The notes under the pieces are model-generated. The model made no database searches. It was not told the origin of the DNA and saw only the letters and a program-made list of their open reading frames with translations. The position numbers were made by a program, and so were the translations under genes. DNA of 64,000 nucleotides from positions 6,572,001-6,636,000 of the forward strand of contig JAYKYS010000009.1 of NCBI GenBank assembly GCA_036924285.1, in the 5' to 3' direction. The DNA is from Asterella californica (Eukaryota > Streptophyta > Marchantiopsida > Marchantiales > Aytoniaceae). The stretch's first letter is position 1; each line of letters opens with the position of its first letter. Of this stretch, positions 37,101 through 49,183 are shown in pieces.

Positions 37101-39864
37101 GCGGTCTTCTGCTCCGATCGGGTATTCAGCGACTCTTCCTGCGAGTCAGACTCCGATCCCGAATGAATGAGGGAGGTGGTCTTCCTAGGTACACCATCTT
37201 CCTCTGAGACGTGGCGTCTTCCGACCCACTAGAGTCGTCTTCCCTCACCAGAAGCGTCTTCTGATGAGTGCCGGGCCTTAGCTGTGGCATCAGAGTGGGA
37301 GGGGGAGTTGGCCCAAGTACGCTAGCTCCGCCTGTACATACGCGTGGAAGAACGAACCCCAGTTGACGGACACTCCTTCATCGCCTACTGCTTCCAGGAA
37401 CTCCACGTCCTGATCTCCAAGGTACCTCGTCTTCTGCGCTTTCTCCTTGGGAAAGAGATGCAGAAACAGCTTCGTCAGAAGTCGCTTCTTCGGCTCCCGG
37501 TAAGACTCTATCTTCCATCCGTTCCTTCCTTGCCGGTCCTCCATGAAGAGGCAAGTGGTGCTTCCAGGCGCATGCCACTCACTCACGATCCTGGGTAAGA
37601 TCTTCTTCTCGAGTCAATAACCTCGGTCCTCAGATTCTGACCTGTGGAAGACCCTGCGTCACCAATCTTCAGTCTAGGAAGATGGTCTTCCTCGAGCTAC
37701 TCGTGCTTCCGCAAGTACACGGTTGCGAGGCGGTAATGCTGCCCAAACCTCCTCCAGAAGTGTCTGATCGGTGAGGTTCCAATCCCACAGGAAGAAGTCG
37801 AGATCCAACTCCTTGAGGAAAGGTTTGACCTCGGCCACTCTGCTGCGGGTAACACCAACCCTCGAGGATGTATCGACATACTGGAAGATCTGTTGCACTA
37901 AGCCACACACACTTACTGTGAGCTGAAGGCTCAGTCCTTGATGCCCATAATCTAGCTTCTACTTCTCAGAAGACGAAACTAGTCTTCCAGAAGACAGCTA
38001 CTCCGTCTTTTGGGATTCTAACAGTGCTTCCTAGATAGCTCTCGTCTTCCGAGCTATATCTAAACAATCTTAACTAAGCAAGGCCTCGCATGGATTCCTC
38101 AGAAGACAACCCACCTTACATTATATCCTACTTCCTCAGAAGATACAAGATTCGCGAGACGTAGAGTGCATAACAGGTTCAGAAGATGGTTGCGGGCTCC
38201 TGCGGTGACAGTGGTCTCTGGGAAGACCCCCGGGACAGCTTCCGATTCAATGTCTTTCTCGGAAGACCTCCCGAAGTCAAGCTTCCCTTCACTGGTCTCA
38301 CCTGTCTTCTTCTTCCTACGCGCAATCTATCCTCACAACAAACTCAAGACATTTGCACTCTGTCTTCTGACTTCTCACCTCTCATACATACTCAGAAGAA
38401 GCTTGCCGCTCGATGGGAAGACATGACCCTCGACCATTCTCTCCAGATTCTGCCAGCAAGACTTCTCACGACTCTCTCTTAAGTTCGAGAAGAAGAAGGA
38501 ATGGACTGCTATAGGTCAGACAGAAGAGATCCGAAGTGGACCCTCACGTCTTCTCGCGCATCTTGCGAGCCCTTCCAATCTTTTAGTCTCTCTAGGAAGA
38601 TGTGGATTTGAGAAGCTTGGAAGATCGGGAGGCACAGGCCTAGTTCCCGACTTCCAACTTCTCAAAATAACAAGCCAACTCACCAAGCCACTCGGAATTC
38701 GTACCAAGCCTCTCTTAACACAAAAGCAAAACAAATCCACTCTTGATACGAATTGTGTACAGTCGTCTTCCGAAGACAGTCAGGCTTCCGAAGACAGTCA
38801 GGTCTCAAAAGCGTCTTCCGAAGATGTTCCAATCTTCCGAAGCGTCTTCTGTTCAAGGTTTCGAGAGTAGAGGGATGGTAGGATAGGGAAATTGATAGCT
38901 GAGATCTCCAATTTGAGGGCTAGGGGTAAGGAAGCTCGAATTGAACTCGAGAAGAAGCAAGAAGATGTCTGACAGAAATTGGGCAGCGCTTCCGCGCCCA
39001 ATGTCACAATAGGAAAATAGGGATGGGGGATTGATCGATCAGGGAACCTGCAAACAACCGGGGAAGCGCGGGGGATATCAAACAAAGACGAGAAGCAGTG
39101 AGAAGAGAAAAGAACATGGGAAGAACCTCTACTATCTTCTGTCGACTTCCCGAGTTGTCTTCGATCTTCCGCGCGCTTCCGGCTCTGGTTCCAGCTCCAA
39201 TGCGACCCCACAAAGTTGCTTCCGCTGTCAGCTCCTTACTACGTCTCAATCGATCAAGACTTCCATCTTCGATTCCACTCAGCCGTCCTTCAATGTCAGC
39301 TTCCGGGAGTTCACATAAAGACTCCTTTAGCTCGATATGCTTCTGCTCTCAGTATTTCGACCTCGCCTTCCTTCTAGCTTCGAATCGATCCTGACCTCAC
39401 TCAATTTCACCTCGCTGCCTTCCTCACTCGAATCAATCACTCTCGAATCGATCTTCTCAACCAAGAAGCGCTCTTGCTGCGGGAAGCTGAAATGTGCTAA
39501 TGCGCTTCCTGCGCATCTTCCCCGCAGTTTAGGGGTTTCGACCCTCCCGACCTACCTAACCTGTTCGGTGCTACCTTGTAGGTACACCTACTTCTTACGT
39601 GGTTAAGCTTCCGCGATTGCCATCTTCCGTAAGATACGTGTCTTCTACCGTCTTCCGTCTTCCGAAGACACCGCCGAGAAGACACTTCCCGGAAGACGGT
39701 CGTCTTCCGAAGAAGTCAACTTATTATTACAAAAAGCTCGTAAGATCATCTTCCTTCTAAGGAAGCCGTAATCTTAAGTAACAACGCTTTTTCAGTTATA
39801 CAAACAAGTTATTATTCTTAAAAATTTCAAAAATTCGTGAATCCTGTAATTTGTGGGCACCACA
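34189..39864 (-). mobile_element. Giant LTR, copy 3
   Basis: 5676 bp, from TGTGGTGCCCAC (39864, minus strand) to CACTACA (34189). It is the longest of the three copies because it keeps the full accessory ORF region. Its upstream neighbour (39865 onward) is repeat R, into which it appears to have inserted. Confidence 0.75.
35748..37908 (-). pseudogene. Accessory coiled-coil ORF, copy 3 (frameshifted, longest version)
   Basis: Same protein as 17186-19093 but split into several frames: 37908-37674, 37586-37290, 37052-36690, 36943-36005 and 36314-35868. The 312-residue piece contains a coiled-coil and helical segment missing from copies 1 and 2 (motifs REAAEARVAVEKMQREAAEA and FNFIVGRKLLTLAREWDDES). 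This suggests the ancestral protein was about 750-800 residues and the other copies carry internal deletions. A segment after YVQAELAYLG, present in copies 1 and 2, is missing here. Confidence 0.65.
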
Positions 39865-40307
39865 ATGTTGCTTGCACAGTTCTGAACACAATGACACATT
39901 GTGCGCATGCATAAGACCTCTCAATCTCCCGAAACGTTCATTGACAAGTCAAAGATATAAGCTAGTCTTTTAAGCTAGCCCTTTAAGTTGTCTCCTTACG
40001 TCGGTCATCGTACGTGAAGTTTTCTCCAGATTATGACCAAGCAGCTCCCTTGTGTCCTTAGTATAGCGTCAGGAACCGCAAATACCTAGTCTCTACCTTC
40101 TCATCTTTCAAATCTCATAACGTCACCATTAAGCACCCAAATGAAACAAATGAAGTACTTTTGGGAAGCTAACAACGAGCTCTACAACTTGACGTAATGA
40201 AAATCAAGACCCAAAATAGATAAAATAAAGTCATTATTTTCCTCCATGAGCAACTTTGCAGCAAAAATATAGAACTCCAAAATATGATTTTCAAGCATGA
40301 GACGATC
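39865..40307 (-). repeat. Dispersed repeat R, copy 2, left part
   Basis: Parallel to about 21110-21735: shared GTACGTGAAG, CCTTAGTATAGC, ACCGCAAATACCTAGTC and GAGCTCTAC blocks. It is cut by the gypsy element at 40308 and resumes at 49184 with GATCCACGACGCGACA. Confidence 0.65.
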
Positions 40308-41215
40308 TGTAAACCCTCCGCGGTCCTATCGATCAACTATCCCCCCTCGATCTCTCAACCTCCACGATCGTCATCCACGAATCTGCAACATGTCGGGCCT
40401 ATCTCTCACTCAGAGGTCACCTCTGATGGCTTTGATGGAAGCACACCATGAACTTGAAGAGAAAAATGCTAAGTTCACTCATTCATACACCCATAAACTC
40501 ACCAACTAAAATTCTTCATAAACTCATCAACTAAAATCTAACGACGTCTCTCGAGTTCTCACATGCTAAAATATCACACACCCTCTATATTACTCAAGTT
40601 GTCATTATGACGATGTGAAAACAAGGATGAGGAGCTCTTCTCTACTCCTCGATTTATACATTCTAAGTTTTTACTTTGGTACCCTCCGATAACTCAGCCA
40701 TAACTACTTTTACCGGGTTTTATTAAGATATTACTTAAGGTAAAAGCATTAATCACATGGGTTTTTTATCTTTTCACATGGGCTTATTTCTTCAAAGTCA
40801 ACAACTTCTAGAAAGAATCTAGAATATTCTCAAGGAATCTCGAATTTCCACCCCCTCTCTACACTAGGACCCACTAAAAAAGAGACATGTGGAATCTCTT
40901 CTTGTTTTTAATGCTCACAAAGTCCACAACTTTAATCCAACCACTAATATCAAGTCAAAAAGGAGATAAGGGATACTTTACACCTCCTTTCTACCTTTTA
41001 GACAAGATGACAAGATAGTAGTGCTCACTCTTTAGGAAATATCTGAATTCTGTCAAAAATACAGCTAAGTTTTACCATTACTAACTTTAGCTAGTCATGA
41101 CTAACTTGATACCTCCTTAAAGTACTTGGGCAGCAAATAAACATTCTCAACACTTAGTTATAACTAAATACCTTACTAATAGACAAACTTCCTATGTGTA
41201 ACATATGTCGTTACA
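40308..41215 (-). repeat. 3' LTR of the gypsy element
   Basis: 908 bp with perfect terminal inverted TGTAA/TTACA. It matches 48272-49183 along its length with scattered substitutions and small indels, so the insertion is moderately old. Confidence 0.9.
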
Positions 41216-41226
41216 TTTTATCCCCG
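41216..41226 (-). other. Polypurine tract of the gypsy element
   Basis: On the minus strand it reads CGGGGATAAAA immediately before the 3' LTR, the typical plus-strand primer position. Confidence 0.75.
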
Positions 41227-41228
41227 GA

Positions 41229-44200
41229 CTAAATTTTCGCTCCGTCCTCGGAGTGAAGAGAGAACTTTCGTCTATGAAACAACTTCAACTTGTCATGGTT
41301 GACACGATCAAATCTCCTTCCTCCCAGTTCTTGAAGGTCATATGTGAAGTTGCTCCACACCTTATCTACAACAAAAGGACCAAAATATCTAGGAAGAAAC
41401 TTTTTCCTAGCCCTCTTGAATCTGATAGCATCATACAACATTACCCAATCTCTGACTTGAAAAGGTTTTACCTCCCTCTTGCCCAATCGTTTGGCATAAC
41501 TCTTCTTTTGATACGCCTGAGCTCGTTCGATCCGGATCATTGCTATCGCTCGGGTCTCTTCCAAGTCCATGAGTTGCTCTCTTCTTGATCTAACCACGTC
41601 TTCTCTCCTCGACCTCTTCAACTTTCGTTGAATAGTTTGAAAAGTATCCAATTCGAATTGGATCGGCAACTTGGACTCCACTCCATAAACTAGTCGAAAT
41701 GGGAAGTACCCAATAGAAGTCTTTGTTGTCGTTCGATACTCCTATAAGATGGCATGTAGCCTCTTATCTCAAGTATGTTTTGCAGTCTCAACACCAGCAT
41801 CTTTGGCGAGCATCATACAAAGTGTAAGATTGGTCTTCTCCGCAAGACCATTAGCATTTGGGTTTGTATGAGGTCGTTACTCGTGGCTTGATAGAAAAGT
41901 GTTGTAGCATAGCAATAGTCATGCTCCCTACAAACTCTCCTCCTCTATCTAAGACCAACTCTAACGGACATCCAAATCTGGTGATGATCCTCTCTCATAA
42001 GAATCTATCGACTTCCGTTTCATTAGTCTCTCTCAAAGGTCTAGCCTCTACCCACTTGATACAATAGTCAATAGCGACTACAATGTATCTATTGCCTCGA
42101 GGTGTCTTATTAAGAGGACCTACAAAGTCAATACCTCATTTCTCAAACGGTCCTAATATTGAAATTGATCTTAACGGAGGTGTTCTAGTAGACTTTAGAG
42201 CAAATGCTTGACATACGTCACAAGTTTTGCAATAGTCTAAACATTCCTTGAAAATTCCTCTCCAATGATAACCAGCATCCAAAATCTTGAAGGCTGTTAT
42301 TTTATCAGCAAAGTGTACTCCGCAAACAGTATCGTCGTGAAACTTGTGCATTATCTTGAACGCCTCCTTCTGACCAACTGCTCTCTTTAGTAACCCATCT
42401 GCTCCTTGATGAAATAGAATTCCCTCCACCATGGTGTAAGGTTTGCATCTCTTGATTAACGCGTTACGTTCTCGAGTATGCATACCTTCAGGAGAAGAAT
42501 CATCTGCAAGGAAACTTCAGATTTCCTTGTACTCGTCCGGTATCTCCTCAATGCTTGTGATGATCATCAGATGCTCGTCTGGAAATGAATCATCAAACGG
42601 TTCAAACCTCGACAAAAGATCAACATTCGTATGCTTTTTCCCTGGTCTATCTTCGATCACGTAATCGTATTCTGTTAGAAAGATCTTCCAACGAGCAATA
42701 CGACCTTCGGCATTAGGCTTATTAAAGATATACTTTAAAGCCTTGTGATATGTGACTATGGAAAATTTCCCTCCTAGCAAATAGTGTCAAAATTTCTTCA
42801 ATCCAAAGATCACCGCTAATCCTTCTCGTTCAGTCACGGAGTAATTCTTCTCCGTTGGAACCATCTGCCTACTAGCATAAGCTATAGGATGATCATGCCC
42901 ATCTCCATCTAACTGACTTAATGTACATCCGATTGTTACATTGGAGGCATCCGTATACAGAATAAATACTTTATTCCAATCAGGTTTAGCAAGTATAAGA
43001 GCTGTCACCAATGCCTTTTTCAGCTCCTCAAATGCTTCCTTTGCCTTCTGATCATACACTATCAAGTCAAAATCAACTCCCTTCTTCATGTACATAGTCA
43101 AAGCTATTGCTTTGTTTGAGAAGGAAAAGATAAACCTACAGTAATATCCAACCATGCCAAGAAACTGTCTCAACTTTGTCAAGTTGATCGGAAATGGAAG
43201 ATCCACAATCTTTTTCACCTTCTCAGGATCTACCGCAATCCCATTCTTGGAAATGATGTGCTCTAACAGCAGACCTTCTTCGCAGCCAAAGATGCACTTC
43301 TTTGGATTTAGAGAAGCGTTGGCTTGCTCCAACCGTTGCAAAACTTTGATCACATGATCAAAGTGGTCCTCCTTTCTTCCGTACACACAAGAATCGTCAA
43401 TGAAATCACGAACAAACTTCCCTATGAATGGTTCAAACACCTTGTTCATGAACCTCTGAAACGTGGCTGGAGCATTATACAGTCCAAACGGCATCAACCG
43501 AAATGCAAATGTTCCCCAAGGAGTAGTGAAAGTAGTCAACTGCTGGTACTCTTGTGCTATCTTGATCTGGTTATACCCACTATAACCATCACCAAAACTG
43601 TACCACTCATGACCTACAACTTCCTCCAAAATTTCATCTATAAATGGCAGAGGATAATAATCCTTCTTGGTTACTACATTCAGCTTCTTATAGTCTATGC
43701 ACACTCGCAGCTTACCATTCTTCTTCTTGACAATCACAATGGGTGAAATTCATTCTGAATTCTCCACCTCGTAGATGAAACTTGCCTCCTTCAACTTGTC
43801 TATCTCCTCCTTGACCATCATTGTCGTGGTAGGATTGACTCTTCTCTGCTTCTGTCGAACTGATCTTGCGTTCTCTTCCAATTCGATTCGATGAGTCTCT
43901 AGAGTCACCTCCTTCAAATCCTTGTAGCTGAAAGCAAACACATGGATATATTTCCGAAATATATCTAGGAATCTACTTTTCTCATCTTGAGTGACATTGA
44001 TACCAAACTTCAGGGTAGAGAGTCTTCTCACAATCTCTACCTCATTCAACTCTTCTTTGTCAAGATCTTTCTCCACTGCTGGTCAAGGCAACAAGTCAAT
44101 AGCACTAAGCTGATGTAATGATTCATCTCGATCAAATCTTTCGTCCTCAGACGAGGATTCTTGATCGTAAGAATCTTCGGTATCTACTTCTGAGACACTC

Positions 44201-46700
44201 TGATCATCCTCCGATCAGATTCCCAATAGTCATTAGTGGGTCTATCAGAGTCAGAAGTCACAACTCCAACACCCGAGAGAGGTACTATCACTCTATGATC
44301 TCTAGGTCCAATCCGTAAGTATCCCTTGTGCCACCTATCAGTGGTGCGCACAACTCTCAACCAAGGCCTACATAGGAGCAAATCATAACTAGAGTCCTTT
44401 AACACTTGAAAGGACATCAATGTTTGAACTCCCATCACATACACAACCACCTTCTCTAACACACCAAGAGGTCTTACCCGTTGCTTGTTAGCCATCCCCA
44501 CGACAATGCTAGCCGGACGAGTTGGTTCCATCCCCAACTTCTTCATCAACCTCTCTGATATGGCATTTACAGCCGACCCTCCATCCACCAATACGTCAAA
44601 GACGTAGTGACCATTCAACCGGACTTCAATCTTTGAAGCCCTAGTGCATACCTCTAAAGCATGCACATCCACCACACCAACTCCCACAGACTTCGATGTC
44701 TTGCTCTTGGGTTTCTTCTTCTTGCTTCTCTTAGAACTCAGTCCTCCTCTGAGTTCCCTTCGTAAGCAGGGATTAAGTGCGATCAGTTGTCCAACAGTGA
44801 TGTTGGCTTTCTGAGCACCCACATCTTCAACCACACCATATCCCGCTTGGGAAGATGAAATGGTGAAATCCGTCATCCCCAGCTTCCTTCTTGGCTCCCT
44901 TGGTGTACTCGAAACATTACTCGAACGAGTATTTCTATTTGCTGACTCCTCCATGAAAACTGATTCATCAGAAAATCGAGTTCTTTTCCTTTCTTGAGCT
45001 AAAAGCTCCATCGGTGCATGAGAAGAGTTTGAACTCTCTCCTTTCTCGTAGATGGGATCTCGCACTACATCGATAGTAGCCATTTTCTTGTCTCGTCCTT
45101 GTGATGGATTTCCTCCACCCACATTCATTCTGACAGCTTCGACATCTCTTGCTCCATTGTTAGGACAATTTCGCTGGAAATGAGAACCTCCACACGTCCA
45201 ACAAGTGATTCCTCCAAAGTTATCTTGGTTGCCTCCAAAGTTACCTTGATTTCCTCGGTTAGGATTGTTGTCGTAATCTCTTTGACCTCCTCCTCCTCCT
45301 TTGTTTCTCCATTCTCGTAACTGCACCACATTTATCTTGAGATCTGCAAGAGTGTCGGTGATGCTCTTCAGCTTGGCATGAAATCAGAGATGGTAGTAGA
45401 CATCGTTGTTGGGACAAATGGTCTTGGCACCACCGTTGGAGTAGGAGCTGACGTTGAAGCAATCACCAATTGTGATGGTGCAGATGCTATCGTTGTGGTT
45501 ACATCAAGAGTCGGAGTCGACACCAGAGCGGCATGATGAGGTTGGATGATATCCCCTTCATCCAAACTCTTTTCCGTATTTGTCGTAATCTTGATGGCCT
45601 CCGTTTTGGTTGTTGGCTTCTCGTACCTCACTTGGGTTCGAATGGAAGGTCTCAACCCTCCCATCAAGTTCTTGGTCAACACTGCTCCAATCCCCGCCAT
45701 CGTTAGGTCCACGCTGTCTCCACTCTTCCGTAAGACCGTCCGAACCGTTGCTCCAACTTATCCACCCTTTCGGCATACTGCCGAACTTTCTCGTCGTCTT
45801 GTTGCTTCAAATGAGTAAGCTCCACCATGAGCTTCTCATAATTCTCTTCTGGAAGAAATTCTTCGATGAATGCATTACTCAACGTCTCCCATGTGTCCTC
45901 AACTGCACCAGGTGTCTTGCTCTTCACTCGGTCTTCATACCACGTAAGAGCAAAATCTTCTAAAAACTCTAGCAGTAACAACACTCATTCTTCCTTCCTT
46001 CTCACGTTGTTTCCGATGCAACTCCTTTTGAAGTCTCGTACAAATGGTTCTACATCTTCATTGTCCTTCCCATAAAACACTGGTAACTTCCCCATCTTGT
46101 AACTACTCTTCTACCCTTCTAATTTTCGTGCAATAACTACTCGCTAAAAGAGTACGAACATCATCAATTCCATTCGCGAATAATCTACCATAGGTAAAAT
46201 AAAAGGAAATGGTTGTAACAATACCTCTTGCACCATCTTTTCTCCCAAGGTAATCATGAGCCTGAGTCGCATAACCGCCTTCTCCATCATTCGAATGACG
46301 ATCTCCATCACAACTCAGCCGAGTCTTCTTTTGAAGTCGACAACTTCTCTATCTCAGCTCTTTGAGTCTCGTCCAACTTCTCGACTACTAACGTAAGTAG
46401 GGCGGCCACATCGATGCACTTGTGTTCTCTTGATAGATCACCCACTCCACAACTTGGACAAGGATCTCCTCCTAGAAGATGAATTGGTGCTAGTGAAGAT
46501 GGACCCACTCGAAGACTTAAATCAGTAAACTCTCGTTTTCCTTTGGCTCTCTTTGCTCTGATCTTAGTTGGACAGTTCACTACTTTATGTCCCAACCTTT
46601 TACAGAAATAACACCACCAGTCGGTTTCCACTCTTCTCCTCGGAGATTCTACTTGAGGTTTTGTACTAGGGTTCTCAAACTCAACGATAATCTCTTTTTC
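41229..46700 (-). pseudogene. gag-pol of the gypsy element (gag, PR, RT, RNase H, IN)
   Basis: Reading down the minus strand. A gag zinc knuckle CYFCKRLGHKVVNC lies near 46610, capsid-like sequence at 45984-45703, and a second knuckle CWTCGGSHFQRNC near 45190. A retropepsin-like motif VLVDGGSAVNAIS (DGG in place of DTG/DSG) is in 45329-44184. Reverse transcriptase occupies 44076-42787, with FIDD at the YxDD position. RNase H starts at FILYTDAS and runs into 42780-42517. The integrase HHCC zinc domain is at 42483-42136. A DFVGP core start and DRGGEF lie around 42110-41940. The integrase C-terminus is at 41681-41229. In-frame TGA codons interrupt the frame near 43750, 42785 and 42138, with other breaks in gag and the integrase core, so no full polyprotein can be made. 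Confidence 0.85.
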
Positions 46701-46915
46701 CGACGCTTACTATGACATCTAAACTTGAGGAAGGTTTCTCAGTCTAACTTTCCAATCTTTTGAATTTCCACTCATGTTGTTACGCCTTCTCAATCATTAA
46801 GTGGACAATTTATCTTCGTGGAAAATAGTTCTATATCACTTTCTTACTCTTTCGAGCTTTATACTAAAAATCGTATATTATACGTTTTATACACGAAATA
46901 AAATCTAATCTAAAA

Positions 46916-47354
46916 TTAAGAGTCTAAGATAATATCCTCATGATCATTGTCTGTACTGATCTTAGCAGCCATCTTAAAGTCTACTTCGACAGGAGCATTT
47001 GTGACCTCCACCGTGAATGATGCTTTGAACTCAATCTTCTTCGCATCTGCACCGATGCTCTCAAAAGCTTCTTGATATAGAGCAAAAAGAGCACCCCAAC
47101 TGCAATAGATGCTTGATCGCAACGCCTCTATACTTAACTTTGGCTTTTCTGTCTCAGTTCTAAGTCCCAAATGTCTCTTCTTCAACCTCGGCACTCGAAC
47201 AAGATTCCCCATGAAGTATCTTCAAGACCTCCTTGTATGTCGAAATGTATATCTCTAAATCGATAAGAGATCTCTCCAAGATTTTTGTGATCTCCAATAG
47301 CTCAACCTCCAAGCTACTAACTAATGAAGTTTCAACAGAAAATTCCCTAATCAA
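46916..47354 (-). CDS. Small ORF(s) between 5' LTR and gag of the gypsy element
   Basis: Two overlapping minus-strand frames: 64 residues (47354-47160, rich in Leu/Glu, helix-like) and 98 residues (47212-46916, with SWGALFALYQEAFESIGADA). They may be one older protein split by a frameshift. No known gypsy domain is recognised. The position upstream of gag is unusual for this class; it could be a leader ORF or captured host sequence. Confidence 0.35.
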
Positions 47355-47985
47355 AAGAGATGGTGATGACTGTACAAATTTTCAAAGAACTGAAATTTGT
47401 ATATTTTCACTTCTCTCATGGTTGTCAACCCCCTCTACTTTGAAAAATTCTATCTCCCTCTTCAGACATCATCTTCTCATGATTTTAGTTTCTTCTAATA
47501 GCTCATCAGACAAGCTACAATCCTGGAAGTTTTCACAGGAAAATAAAATTCATAGAAAATCTGACAATAATTGTAAAAATTTCTCAGAGAGCAAAATTCT
47601 TCAACTTTCGTGAATAAACCCCCTCAACTTTGAAAATTCATGGCTCTCTCTCCATACCACCTTTTCTCCTGATTTCTTTTGTCCTGGATACCTTATCAGC
47701 CAATTAAAACATTGGAAAGTTTCTCAAGAAAATGAAATTCACAGAAAATCTGACACTGACCGTAAACTTTTTCCAGAGAACAGAATTCCTCTACTCTCGC
47801 GAATAAACCTCCTCAACTTTGAAAATTCATTGCTCCTTCTCTAGACCACCTATCCTAGATAGGTTATCAGCCAATGTAGTATACTGGAAAGTATCACAGG
47901 AAAATAAAATACACAGAAAATCTGACAGTGACTGTATAAATTTTTCAGAGAGTTGAATTCTTAAACTCTGAAATTTTTCTCCTCT
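47270..47985. repeat. Imperfect tandem repeats in the gypsy 5' leader
   Basis: Four related blocks, each with AAAATCTGACA-like, TGTA(A/T)AAATTT-like and CAGAGA motifs, start near 47371, 47572, 47761 and 47933. Spacing is 201, 189 and 172 bases. The region is AT-rich and lies between primer binding site and coding region. Confidence 0.65.
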
Positions 47986-48247
47986 AATAACTTCTCTCTC
48001 CTCCTTTCTCTACAACTCTTGTTGCATTCCCTTTCAACTCTCCTCAAACACTTTCTAAGTGAACAAGATGTAAAGAATGACCTCGAATGCGTCATAGATC
48101 ACTACGGGATACACGAAAGGTTCTAGCGTTGCTAACATCGCGTTAGCTCTCTCTCCTCCCAACGTTCTCTCCATGTGCTCTCTCATGATCTCTTTTTGTC
48201 GAATATAGAACTGAACTCTAAACATCTTTCAACGATCCCTTCAAGTG

Positions 48248-48267
48248 AAGTCTCGACAACGGAACCA
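48248..48267 (-). other. Primer binding site of the gypsy element
   Basis: The minus strand reads TGGTTCCGTTGTCGAGACTT, 4 nt inside the 5' LTR. It matches the complement of the tRNA-Asp 3' end at only about 13 of 20 positions, so a different or diverged tRNA primer is possible. Confidence 0.55.
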
Positions 48268-48271
48268 AAAA

Positions 48272-49183
48272 TGTAAACCCTCCGCGGTCCTATCGATCAA
48301 CTACCGCTTGATCTCTCAACCTCCACGATCGTCATCCACGAATCTACAACATGTCGGGCTTGTCTCTCACTCAGGGGTCACCTCTGATGGCTTTGATGGA
48401 AGCACACCATGAACTTGAAGAGAAAAATGCTAAGTTCACTCACTCATACACCCATAAACTCACCAACTAAAATTCTCCATAAACTCATCAACTAAAATCC
48501 TCTATTCTAACGACGTCTCTCAAGTTCTCACATGCTAAAATATCACACACTCTCTATATTACTCAAGTTGTCATTACGACGATGTGAAAACAAGGATGAG
48601 GAGCTCTTCTCTACTCCTCTATTTATACATTCTAATTTTTTACTTTGGTACCCTCCGGTAACTCAGTCGTAACTACTTTTACCGGGTTTTATTAAGATAT
48701 TACTTAAGGTAAAAGCATTAATCACATGGACTTTTTATCTTTTCACATGGGCTTATTCCTTCAAAGTCAACAACTTCTAGAAGGATTCTAGATTATTCTC
48801 AAGGAATCTCGAATTTCCACCCCCCTCTACACTAGGGCCCACTAAAAAGGAGACATGTGGAATCTCTTCTTGTTTTTAATGCCCACAAAGTTCAAAACTT
48901 TAATCCAACCACTAATATCAAGTCAAAAAGGAGATAAGGGATACTTTCCACCTCCTTTCTACCTTTTAGACAAGATGACAAGATAGTAATGCTCACTCTT
49001 TAGGAAATATCTGAATTCTGCCAAAAGTATAGCTAAGTTTAACCATAACTAACTTTAGCTAGTCATGACTAACTTGATACCTCCTTAAAGTACTTGGGCA
49101 ACAAATAAACATTATCAGCACTTAGTTATAACTAAATACCTTACTAATAGACAAACTTTCTATGTGTAACATAGGTCGTTACA
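48272..49183 (-). repeat. 5' LTR of the gypsy element
   Basis: 912 bp, TGTAA...TTACA, closely similar to 40308-41215. The promoter of the element should lie within it on the minus strand. GATC follows at 49184-49187 as the second target-site copy. Confidence 0.9.

Larger units (their letters stand above)
40308..49183 (-). mobile_element. Full-length Ty3/gypsy LTR retrotransposon
   Basis: 8876 bp, minus strand, with two closely similar LTRs, target-site direct repeat GATC on both sides, primer binding site, gag, protease, reverse transcriptase, RNase H, integrase and polypurine tract, in the standard gypsy order. The flanks join to give the sequence found uninterrupted at about 21733, confirming insertion into repeat R. 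Several in-frame stops make it non-functional as it stands. Confidence 0.9.

Noticed and set aside
47371..47985. Possible CRISPR-like array in the gypsy leader
   Set aside because: Repeats are imperfect, about 170-200 bases long with no distinct spacers, and the context is a plant retroelement.
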